DNA of 64,000 nucleotides from NCBI RefSeq assembly GCF_002234675.1, contig NC_019880.2:17535756-17599755 (forward strand). Direction: 5' to 3'. Positions 48,601 to 60,600 of this stretch are shown one piece after another. This stretch comes from Oryzias latipes (lineage: Eukaryota; Chordata; Actinopteri; Beloniformes; Adrianichthyidae). Each line of letters starts with the position of its first letter. The first letter of the stretch is position 1. Under the pieces are notes generated by a model. It saw only the letters and a list, made by a program, of their open reading frames with translations. It had not been told where the DNA came from and did no database searches. A program made the translations under genes and the position numbers.

Positions 48601-51600
48601 CAATAATTATCACAAAAATGCATGTGAGATTGTGGAGGGACTGTAGATCAAAACAGACTATGAGTTTCTCCTTTTTTTTTCATTTTTGGATGCTGGTGTG
48701 CCGCGGGATTTTTTTTAAGCTTAAAGTGTGCCGCGGCTCAGAAAAGGTTGAAAAACACTGGGTTAGGGGAAGAATTCAGTTTCAGCCAAACTGTCTTGAC
48801 TTTTTTGAATTACCAAGCTGTTTCATGAAGTGAAGAAACACAGAACTTAATACTGTATGCTCAACAAAGAAGTCATCAGTATTCGGCCACATAGACAACA
48901 CTTGCTGACTCACTTGACAGATGTACAATAACTGAGAAGCTAGACCATAAAATACTAAAAAGTGATAAATACTAATTACCTTTCTGTGTGAAGTTTGCAT
49001 GTTCTCCCCGTGCATGCGTAGGTTTTCTCGTTGGACTCCGGCTTCCTCCCACCATCCAAAAACATTCTTCATAGGTTTATTAAATTTAAATTGTCTATTA
49101 AATTCTTAAATTGTCCCTAGGTGTGAGTGTGTATGGGTGTGTGATTGTGGCCGTGCGACGGACTGGCGACCTGTCCAGGGTGTCCCCTGCCTTTGCCCAT
49201 GACTGGCCAGTATAGGCTTCGGGTGCCCCGTGACCCCAAAAGGGATAAAAACGAGTTTAGAAGATGAATGAATCAATAACTTGTCTTTCAAGATCAGCTC
49301 TTAGGAAAAAGATTGTAGTTGTGACGTTGCAAATACAGTGGGCGGGCCACAAGCTCCCTGCTCTGCTCCATTCTGATGCATCCACTGGTAGACGACTACA
49401 TCCATGAACATCTTTGTTTTTCTCATCTGAGCTGGCATCGAAATAAAAACTGTACATCTGGATAGCTGAAATTTTGCTCGCCCTGGTAATGTTAGGTTGG
49501 GGATGTGAGAGGCTGTAAACTAGTGGGAGAACGTGTAAACAGAGAACTCTCAGTAATCGGTAACAGGAAGTGGGGGTGGGGGTTGCTCAGCGTCAATTGT
49601 CCCGCCCACAACTCAAGGGCAAATGATGACCTTCAGAGTTCCCCCACTATATCGTGGTTCAGCCTTCATAGTGTGGGAGAGTTTCTTTTAATGTGACTTT
49701 GCAATCCTACTTTGCAGAGCGTGTCCCCCACGATAAATGAGTGTGCAGAGCCCTGTACTGCCGCTCTGCAGAAACTATTTTGTAGAAAAAGACACAGGTT
49801 ATTTGATTTTGGCCAAAAACTGCATAATCATGAATAAAAGACCACTGGTAAAGCTTTTGAAATACGTCAAAAGATGATCGGAGCTGGACTTTCAAGTCAC
49901 TTTTTACATGGTGAACTAATGTTCATACAAGGAAAAAAATCCTTGCTGATGCAAGCCATGGTATGATTTTTAAGGTCTTTTTAGTAGAACGAAAAGACCA
50001 TCTTTATAATCCTATTATTAGAGTAAGTAGTCTGTTTTTGTTGTTGTTGAATGAAAGCAAATATGTCCTGTATGTTGAAGTCTTGTAAACCTGCAGATTC
50101 ACTTATCATTGTTTCTTTTTTTGTCTTTACATGTGATTCTAGTGACAGACAGATGAATGTAGGAGGGAGAGGCTAAATGTGTAAAAAAGAATTCCCACTG
50201 TTCAAACACTGTACAGATGGACTGCTGTTGATTTCACAACAAAGTGATTTTATCAGGGAAAGAATTTGCCTCCTGAGAAATTTTACGTCAGAGGCTGCTT
50301 TAAGTTCAAAAAGGTCATCGTTGTTTATTTGTGAGCATACATACATACATACATACATACATACATACATACATACATACATACATACATACATACATAC
50401 ATACATACATACATACATACATACATACATACATACATACATACATACATACATACATACATACATACATACATACATACATACATACATACATACAAGA
50501 AACCTTAAACTTGTTGAAGATCACAAAATTTGAACTTTCCAGCATTTTCTGAACTGATAATCTGCACTCATTTAGAGTAAATACAAAAGTATTTGAAGTC
50601 CATGATATCCCTACAAAAGTAGAAATAGGGAATTCGACTGGGTCAAGACAGTTTTAGTCTGGGCCACTTTTTTAATTTGAATGAACTATAACATTCGATC
50701 TGTTTGTGGTTTCAGGTGATCCTGACAGTCTATCTCAATGACACCCAGCAGATGTTAACTGAGGTCCCAGTTACTCCAGCAACAAGAGTGGTTGATGTGG
50801 TGGAGTACTGCAAGGAGGCTGGTGAGGGGGAGTGCCACTTGGCCGAGGTCTGGAATGGACACGGTGAGTCCAATCACTGGTTTACCAGAAATCGTCAGGA
50901 ATCATACTTTAGCCATCCATGTTTTCATTTGTATGCTAAGCAAAATGTATATGGCACATGCCTAATTTGTTTGGACTTCCGCCAATTTCCGCTGTTGGTT
51001 TCTAAAAAACTGAATCCATCTTTAAGGTCTTTGGAAATCTAAAAAAAGGAGCAAGAAAGTGGGTTTAACCACTGTTACTTAAAATCTTGTGTGGTCCAAA
51101 CAAGCCAAGGCAAATCTGATGTTATAGAATGAAACCAAAGACCTGCTCGCGATCAAGGACTTATGAAAATTTGACAAACGGAACCTGTTCTGTACAGCAG
51201 ACACAGTGCAGAGAAGATTGATTGACACGGTTAACAGCCAATCAGGATGCAGAGCACATTGCACTGTTCAAAAAGAGGAAAATATAACTGACAAAAAAGC
51301 AACAAATCAGCGAGTGAGACTGTAAAAGGTAAACTATGTTAAAGCGAGGGAACACTGTAAATATTTAGCAGAATACAGAGTTAAGAAAAACATTTTCCAA
51401 GAACTTTTTAAATTGACGGATTGTTACTAAATTGTTTTATTTGTCCTTACATGCAGACTAATGATATTTTTTAATGGAAAAACACAACCACTAAGTAATG
51501 TTTACAAAAAAGACAGCCATAATCAGATCCATGAGGTCTTTTTGAATGTCTGGTGGTTTAAATGTTTCAAAGTTTATCACTAAACTACTGTTGGGGGCTC

Positions 51601-54600
51601 TATGAGAAAAACAAAGCAATATTTGATTTAGTTTTGTTATAATCTTCGATTGATCTGAAAGGAACTAGCATTAGATATTGATTCCCTCTGGACAAGTGGT
51701 GATTATTTGATTTGTTTGCAAGTAAATATTGATTTGTAAAGCGGGGAAATTTTTCTTTCTGACTGACATATAGCATTTAAAATAACTGATAAAAAGGTTC
51801 ACATTTTATGTTTTTTTCAAAGTTCTTTGTGCATAAATTCATCCTAATTCATGAGGTCTGTCTGGTTTTAGCCGTATGTTACATTCCTGATAGCATCTTT
51901 CTGAGGTAGCGCTCTAACGGTACTCCTGGTCTTTATTACAGTCTTTGTGACAGTAAACAGGTGTGTCGTCCTTTTTTTTTTAATCTAGTCTCTGGAGTTC
52001 TGGAGATCTGTTCAGCTGGATAAGATCTGAAGTATGATAAAAAGAGCCGGAGCTCAGGTGGTCAGCTGTTTCTCTCACTGTTTCTTTAAAGCAGATGTCG
52101 ATTTCCAACTATTAAGAATGCAGATTAGTAAAAAGCAGCATGGTTAATGTTTAGGCTGTTTGATGTAGTCAAAAATAAAGGAAGCATTTAACTAAAGGCT
52201 TTTACAGAAGTGAATTAGTCGTGTAAAGACATCATTAAGTTAAGAAATGCTCAAGAAAAAAACTCGGTTATCGGTTATTCTGGGCTATGTCAGCACTAAC
52301 ACAGATACTACTCACAGTCTTGTCTTTTGAGGATCAGGGGGTGTAAATAATTACTAAATAATCTGGTATTATATGACAGGATTATCACATTGTGAACTAG
52401 CCTAAATCACTTGTTGTGAGGCTTACAGCGGAGCTCCAGTTTAGGAAATCAATACAGCAGCGAGGAACTCTTTATGATTGTGACAATGCTGGCTCGAGTG
52501 GACCAGTCCATTTCCCTCACACTCTGAGAGCTGCTACCTCCATCAAGGCTTGGCCCACTTTCAGTCAAGCATAGCTGTCAAAGCAATAAACAGCACAGTG
52601 TTTGTGTGTGTTGTGTGTGTGTGCGTGGAGTGTGACTGAGAGGTTATGGGTGTGTCCCAGAGGGCAACAATATAAAACAGCACACAATAAATGCTTCTAC
52701 ATGTGTGTCAGATTGTTTCAGTGCCATGAGACACAGTGCTCCAAAGGCTCAGCTCTTGCTATTGTGTGTTTGTGTGTAACCGCTGAGAAAATATGACGAG
52801 CAGAGATTATTTTTGGTCTTGTTTTTTTTTTTTTTTTGCGTTATGGGAGGTGGTTAGAATAAAGTTTATACACATAGCCTTAGTGTTTTAAAATAAAACA
52901 TCAGAATGTGTTTGAAAAAAAAAAACGTTAGGATTTCTTAGGATGTAGCATTAAAGGCTGTTTGAGACTCATTCCGTTCAATATTCAAGCGCTAGTGCCT
53001 GGTGTCATTTATACAACTTTCCTTGTTATTCAAAGACGACACAGCATCTTCTCAGAGACAGTTAATGTCCTCATTATTTCTAGAAGGCCTGCCATAAATT
53101 TGACTAAAAACAAACAACAAAACCAATGTGAGGAGAAGTTATGGGATTATCGCTTTTTATAGAGCAAATAAAACATTAGAAATGCAAACAAACTTAAAAC
53201 ACAACCCCTTCTGTGGCACAGATAACTGTTAGATGACAGTACGATGGAAGAGCGGACAGCCAAATAGTGTGACTGGAGTAATTTTTCCTAGCGAAGTATG
53301 ATGCAGCTAAGAGATACAGGCAATATTAAATCAATCCAGACAAAAAAATAAATAAATCAATGCAAGAAATCTTTAACCAAAATTTCCACCAGTGGTACTT
53401 AGAGAAAAAAACCTGGTACTGAACAGTACAGGTGAAGTTTTCCAGATTCCTTGTATTTCTTGCAAGGTAATCAAATGTAAATGAAATATGTGTACAAACA
53501 AACAAGTAAACAAGAATTAATCACAAATCCATTCACATTATAGATTCATAAAGTTCAGCCCACTGTTGTTTTTCCACATCAAAATAATACAAATGGAACA
53601 TTATTAGAACACTCTAGCACACTGTATGGTCACATTTCTTTGTAAAATTCAAACACACAGTGGACTGGAATGATGGTTTGATCATTTTTTTGCTGCCATC
53701 ATGTGTGTTTTCCTCCGTGATGCACTTGGTCGATTTTACACTATAGTCAAGTAAACCTCAGTCCAAATGGTATTTTCCAAGATAGATTTAGCTATCGATT
53801 TATCTTATTTTGAAACAGTTTCTTTAATTGGTATTGGTCGATTCGATTTAATTTTGCCTCAGACAGATCAATGTGATTCAACCCTAGGAATAGAAATCGA
53901 TTCACCGATTTATCGATTAATTGTTTCACCCCCAGTGAAAATCATTGGAAGAAGTGTAAACAGATTGTGCTTGTTAAACTATTTCATTGAACCTAAACCA
54001 ATAATGGATTTTTAAATCTTTAAAAATGTATTACCTACTGTTCTATGTTAAGAATAAAATATATACTTAACTTTTCTTGCAGATGTGTACTTTCACACTG
54101 CCTGCTTGATTAGTTCAATTTTCTTCAAAAGGTTATGGTTACAAAAGGCTTTTAATCTTTTTTTTATTCAGTTTACTTGTTAGAAAAGTAGAACCTATAT
54201 ATTTTGACACTTTCAATGTGGTCTTTCAGCTGTTTTATTTTGAAAAATCCTCATCCATGTAAGGGGAAAAAAAAGTTGAATACATTTTTTTAAATGTTTG
54301 TGAGTTTTTGCTGATTCAATAGGTAACTTTTTGTGAAGTTCATATGGGAGGAGGCAGATATGTCCCTCAAAAATGGTTAATACGCATTACCAACAGTGAC
54401 AACAGCTGGTTTTATATACTTAATAAAACTAAAACAGTTTTAAACTATGTCTATTGTTGTACTTTTTAGTCGTACAACTGTGGTAAGGTCATTGATTTGT
54501 TTAAACCTGCTGCGTAATAGTAAAATTTTGTAGCTCTAGGTGGGGGTAGAAGCTGCGTGACTGTCACGGGGATGGATCCATTTTTGGACTCAACAAACCT

Positions 54601-57600
54601 CTCGCTTCACTTTGACCCATCGTATTGACCTTATTGGGCACGTTGTTGAGTTGGGTGGAGCAAACTGCGGTTAACATGCCCGTCCCCCTCCGGGCTTCAG
54701 TTTTTTTCTGTTCAAAACTGTGCGGCTGCTGTCTGACATTTGTCTTTCCAGTCTATATACTGTATGTCTGTGCGAAAAGAAAAGATGAACGGCCAAAGAG
54801 AAGAGTTTAGTTCAGTTTTTCAATGTCAGTTTGGGTTTTTTTTCTTTAAATTCCACTTCCTCAAAAACGTGGGAGAGGCAGAAAGAGGAAAGAGAGGAAA
54901 GCCCCATTCCTCTTAGCCTCACTGTCAACAACAAGCCAAGTTTTTTAATAGTAATCAAGTCATAAAAAACTACAGTTATGTCAATGAAAAACCTTTTAGA
55001 AAAGAATATATATCCACCGTATTTATAATCACCTTTGTTTTTAAAGAGACATTAAATTTCTACTTTCCTAAATGAACTCGTGTTTTTGCTTCCACCACCC
55101 TTCTGGCCGTCACAATTGTGGCTTTGTTAAAATAAAGTCATGAGCATTATTGACCAGAAAGTCATGTCTGATCAAATGACTCAGTCAGATGATTTTAGCA
55201 GACAGATTTCTGACAAAAGACTAGACATTGTGTTTAAACCATCTGAAAGAAATTCAAATGGCATGGTTGAATAAGGTTAACCCTTTAACACCGGAGCTGT
55301 AGCTCCGCTGTTGATGTTATTTTCCTTACTGCAACTCTTTGACTGTTTACCCAAATTTCCAGAATTACAATGCATTCTGAAGCAGAGTATGGTAAGTTTA
55401 CATTGATATGCAGCACTTTGCAGTAGAAAAATGCTTATGCAATTAACATAAACAATCTGATTCAGGGAAAAGTGGAGAAAAGTACCTTCATGGTTGTGAA
55501 GTGTTGCCTACGCCTCTTTTCACTGCTTCAGAATTCATCTGAATTACGGAAATTGCGTAAACATTTAAAGAGTTTTGATCTTTCGAAGAGCGTGTTTTAA
55601 TTTGTGTCACCAGCGACATTTCCAGTAGTAAAAAGGGTTAAAGATGGGACAGTGTACTCTTAAGTCAAATACATTGGGAGGGACAGAGTTAAGACATTCG
55701 TTTTTTGTTTTTTTTGGCCATTTGTCATATTCCTGTTTTAAAATGTCTTCATCTTGCATGTTTTTCAGAGCGAGCTCTCCCTCCGGAGCTGTTATTGTTG
55801 GACCTTCTTCAGCGGTGGGGAGCCAGAAGGCCTGAGGTCAGCTTCTACCTCAGACACTGCCCCCCCTGGCCTCAAGGTACAATCAAAACACCAATGAAAC
55901 CTGGTGCAGTGAAAGGCTAACTATAAAAAGGAAAAAAACAATTAAACTAATTATTTTATTTGTTTAAAGACCACCTCTAAGGGAGTGTGTAGAAAGTGTA
56001 GCGACTACATTGGTGGTGAGTGAGGTTTTGGAGTTAGGTCAGTGACTAAGTCAGTCATTAGCCAGATAAGATGATTAGAGTTACATAATGGGACAGAGCT
56101 GGCATTGAGTGACAAGGACAGAGATGTCAAATGATTTTCAGCTGGGAAGAGCTGTTCGACTTGCTTATCGCTGCAAACACAACGCATGAAAACATCTCCA
56201 TTGAAAAATGAAGGAATCAATAAGCGTATTGAATTTGTGCCACAGCTCTGATTGAGTCCCACTGTAGGAGAGACACAACCTCCTCTGATGTCAGAGCATT
56301 TCATTTTCATACTGGAGCCATTAAAAACATAATTACCATTCATTAGAATGTCATTAGATATTCAAAGTAATAATCCAAAAACAGTTAACCCTGATTGACA
56401 TTAAAGATTCTTTGTGTTTGTAGTTTCCAAATGTCTGACTTTGCTGAAGTTTTGCAGCACCTTTTCTCGCTGTAAGTCAGGGTTTTGCTGACTTGAAACA
56501 CGTTTTCTGATCAGTCCCAGATCTTCTGCCTGGAGGCCTGTAATGCGTTTATGAGCAGGGGGGTTAGATCTGGAGGGAGATGAAAAGAGCAGCCGCTCAT
56601 TTAGTTGCCAATAGCAGACAGAAAAGGAATACCCCACCCCCTTCCCCACTGCTTCTGTCCTACACATGTGCTTTTGAACCATCAGTAGATCACAAAGAGA
56701 ATCCTCACCCGCGCTTTTAAGGAGCATCCTCGTTAATGCAGCCCTCTGTGGCTGCCAGACTGCCCCCTCTCTAGCTCCCAGCTTGTGTTCGACTCCTCAC
56801 TTTACATTCTGAAACAGCCTCTTGAAGGAGTTGGATTTCCTCAATAGACCTGAGCAGAACAACATTAATGAATCACAGCCTCCAAAGACTCATTAACACC
56901 TTTCTTCCTTTGTGGCTTTGAACTCCAAACTTCAGTGATCAAGCTGCTCTAATTTAGGTGGTTAACTGGGTCACGCCCACCTCAAATGATCTTACATGTT
57001 TTCAGATTAATCGCAAAGGTTTGATTCCTGTTGTAATTGTCTGGCAATCAGGGTTACAGGACCCCGTTACAGAATAGGGAAAATTAAACAAGTTAATAGA
57101 GAAAAAGATAACATAACTTAGAAAAAAATTCACATATGCCCCTGTACGGGTGCGCATCACTAAAGTTATAGTATTGAAAAAAATCATATACACCCTTAAA
57201 AACATATTTACTGTATATTGTGCAAAAATGACAACTAAATTGTGCAGACTTTTGCACTTAGGAAGAAAAACTTGCTCACACTAAAATGAAATGAAAAGGT
57301 TTTTCTTTTTTAAAAGAGCACATAATAATTTCTTATGTCTACAAACATGTTACATCACACTAAGCATTACCTTCAAAGTATGCAAAAGGAAGATTGATCT
57401 TGTTGGATTAGTCCCCTAAAGGTAATTCTTTTATATTTCTTGTGCACTTTATGCATTTTATTTCAAAATTAAGAAAAACAATTTCTTGGAACTACAGGGG
57501 CTCTGTATCATTGATAGAAGACATGAAAGAACAGAAACAATGAATGGACTATTTAATGGTTATAGAAACAGTCAGATGATTGGAAAGCAAACCAACCACA

Positions 57601-60600
57601 AGTTGATGAAGAAGACGAGTATAGGAGAAGCTAAACTAATTAACTGAATAGGATATAAAAAAGAAACCCAACAGATTGAACCTACAAAACAGAAACATAG
57701 AACCTCCCAGTTACAATTGCCATCTGGACAGAAGTATTTCAATTCCTGCTCAAATGAAATCCACCGCAGCTCTCTGCTGGTTTGAAATGGAGTTTGAAGT
57801 GCTCGAATTTGCTTTAGTGAGTGAGGGGGAAACTTAGAGATGGGGAGGATTAAGTGAGATTGAACCTGTCTGGTCTGGATAGATTTAAAAGGAATGATGC
57901 TATTTATAGATAACATAGAGAGATTATGATGTAAAATCCCACTGAGAGCAGATATAATAAAAAGAGATTAGTCTTTTTTTTTTCCCCCAAAGGAAAACAC
58001 AGAAAAGGATTTCCTGTGACAGAATGTAGTTAAACACATATTCTCTTTTTAAAAGCAAACCATTTGACCACTTGTCACTCTGACCAATGTTTAACAGTGC
58101 AGCTTTTGAGTTGTTTATTTTAAACATACCAGCTGCGTTTCCATTGACAATGATTTGTGATACTAAATTTGCCTAATGGAAACACGACAATTTAAAAAAA
58201 CTATTTATCGACTACAAAGGGCACCAATGTGAGTGTGCAGACCGACGTGAAAAACGCCACGCGTAAAAGCGTCACTTTTTAAAAAACGCCTCGGGTTCGT
58301 TTTTTTGGTTTCACGCGCCGCGTCAAAAACTATACGACCAATGAGAATGGCGCTTTTGCACACGTGTCTGGAGCTTCTGAAGTTATAGTAAAACACTACT
58401 TGGGGGCGCTCAAACACAAAACTGTCTTGCTGAGCACACATATGTCACGGCGAAGAAGATATACGCCAAGAAGCGTCTACACTGCCGCGAAGAAATAAGA
58501 CGAAGAAGATCCACTCACTGACGGACATTCTAAAATATCCCCGAAAACGCTCATGATACATTTTCAGCTCTTGTACCAGTTGATAAAACTCCCCATGTTC
58601 TTCTCTTCTGGTAACTATGGGATGTACCCAAAATCGACGTCTTTTCCGGCGTCTTTCATCATTCAACAGAACAATAATTTCTTCATCGCTGGAACTGGAG
58701 CTAGAGCTACTGGTGCTGGAAATATTCATGTTTTCTTTGTTTGATTCTGACAAGCGCGTAAATACTTGCACTCTTCTTCTGAGTGAAAAGCGACTTTAAG
58801 AAGCGTAAAGTTGCGCAGCGCCACCTTGTGTACAGGGGGTATTTCTGTTTTACATTAAGCGCCATCTAATGTCAGGGAATGAAATTTCATGTTCGCTCGG
58901 CTCATCGTCAGCGAAAATCGCCTGGGTGTGAACACAAAAAACGTGTTGAAAAACGCTGGCGAAAAACGGCTGGCGAATATTCGTCCCGGTGTGTACAGGC
59001 CTTAAAGGTTTTTGTGCTTGGGGGAGGTGTTTTTTTAATTTGTAAATCGAAAGTGACATATTTTACAAAACTGCAATGGAACAAGGGAAACACTTTTTAT
59101 TAAATGAGTCACGTGATCAACAATTGAATGGCAAGGCGCTTCATAGTAGGAACTGGCTGCCTTGGTCTCTGCACAGTGGGCGCCACAAGAGGTCCCACAG
59201 CATCACACACATCATCAAAAGTTGAGCATGTCATGGGGATTTGTTGGATCCACAGCTCCTCTGTAAAATCACCAACCATGATTTCCCAAAATCGCTTCAT
59301 CCATAGCCGCTCTCGTGCATAAGGAGCTTGCAGCTCCATGGCCTGCATAAGACGGAGATTTGGTCACATCCTTTAGGAGATGATGATGAGCACTAGTGCT
59401 GTGGTAGAAATTTAAATGTGTGTGCTGTAAATCAAAGTATTGTTCACATATGTCGCTATGTTTTTGATTGACTCATCGCGCGATTTGGTTTTTGTCTATT
59501 TACATTTATGATTTTATGGAAACAGTGTACCGTATTTTCACAACCATAAGGCGCCCTTAAACGTCTTAAATTTTCTCCAAAATGTAGGGGGCGCCCTATG
59601 AGGCGGTGCGCCTAATGTGTTGAGAGACGCGTGTGTGTGTCTTTCTCTGCTGCCTGAAGACAAAGAAGGCATTAGAACGGGGGATGGAAGTGTGGGCGGG
59701 AACAACATTAGCCGCGGTTACATGCGCAAAATATCATGATTGGATAAATGGTCGGATTAAAATTCAACCGTGTACGTGGGCCCAGAAAAACTTTTTCCAA
59801 TTAGAACGAACATTCACATGTTCACACTTTCGGTCGGAATAAATCATTTGGGCATGCTCAGTAGTGTTGAAAATACCGGAAGAGGAAATGAATCCCGCTG
59901 TAAACAAAGTAAGCTGCCATATACATTTATGCAGCAGCTCGGTAATATACGGGACGACCTTCTAAATGTGCTTTTATGAATGTAATGAATATTATGAAGT
60001 GCCTGTTCACCCATCATTTTATTTTTAATCCGTGTGGTCAGTGCTTTTTCTGTTGAAGAACGGAGCAGGAAGAAGCCAGGGTTAGGAGAAGGCTAACACG
60101 CTCTAACAACATTAGCCTTGTTTGATGAACACAAAATCCATGCGGGAAATACTGCAATCTGCATCTTGGCTGCACGTAAATACGTGGGAATAACATCAGC
60201 CTTTATTTTGTCGTGAAATGACTGGAAACACAAATCCACGTGATCGTTGGAACAGTTTCTAAGGACTGAGCGGCATTTCTGCTTTGAAAAGCTCACATAC
60301 CGCCCCAAAGCCGGTGTGTGTGAGCTGGCGGCCCGAGCTTTGCTTGGACGCACAGTTATCCTGAGTCCGGCAGCCGCTAACCCAGAGCGGCGGGTCGGAA
60401 GCCTCCCCCCGGTGCGTACACGTAACAAAGCACCACCGCCCTGTCCACAAACACAAAGCTATAAGTCCGGCTGCTCTGCTTACAGACACGGTTCACTCGC
60501 GCAGAGCAGCCTGTCGGTCCTGTGTGCGCTCCAAAGCCTTCTCTGAAGCACCGTCTATGCGTGACGTAAACCAGAGCAGTAGTGGCACACGATTGGAATG

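Larger units (their letters stand above)
34773..50715 (+). other. ASPP-gene intron 1
   Basis: No coding sequence other than the candidate alternative first exon at 43489-43635. Repeats in it are listed separately. Stretches where I see nothing nameable: 36531-37687 (with A17 at 37502-37519), 38346-40085 (with a GT microsatellite at 39626-39662), 40524-42299 (GT run near 40969), 43636-44929, 45241-46600 and 49276-50335. A short relic at about 45520-45560 recalls the GGSIM(V/I)WG region of a Tc1 transposase. Confidence 0.45.
50864..55768 (+). other. ASPP-gene intron 2
   Basis: AT-rich. Nothing nameable at 51360-53759 and 53935-55280 apart from T and A runs and a GT-rich stretch near 52600. Mobile elements at 51180-51357, 53760-53934 and 55281-55637 are listed separately. 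Confidence 0.45.

Noticed and set aside
50177-50545. Open frames with Y-I-H-T or M-Y-V-C repeats on both strands
   Set aside because: Produced by the CATA microsatellite, whose unit keeps all frames open.
57572-57916. 114-codon minus-strand frame with hydrophobic C-terminal part
   Set aside because: No recognisable domain or splice context; composition fits AT-rich chance frames.
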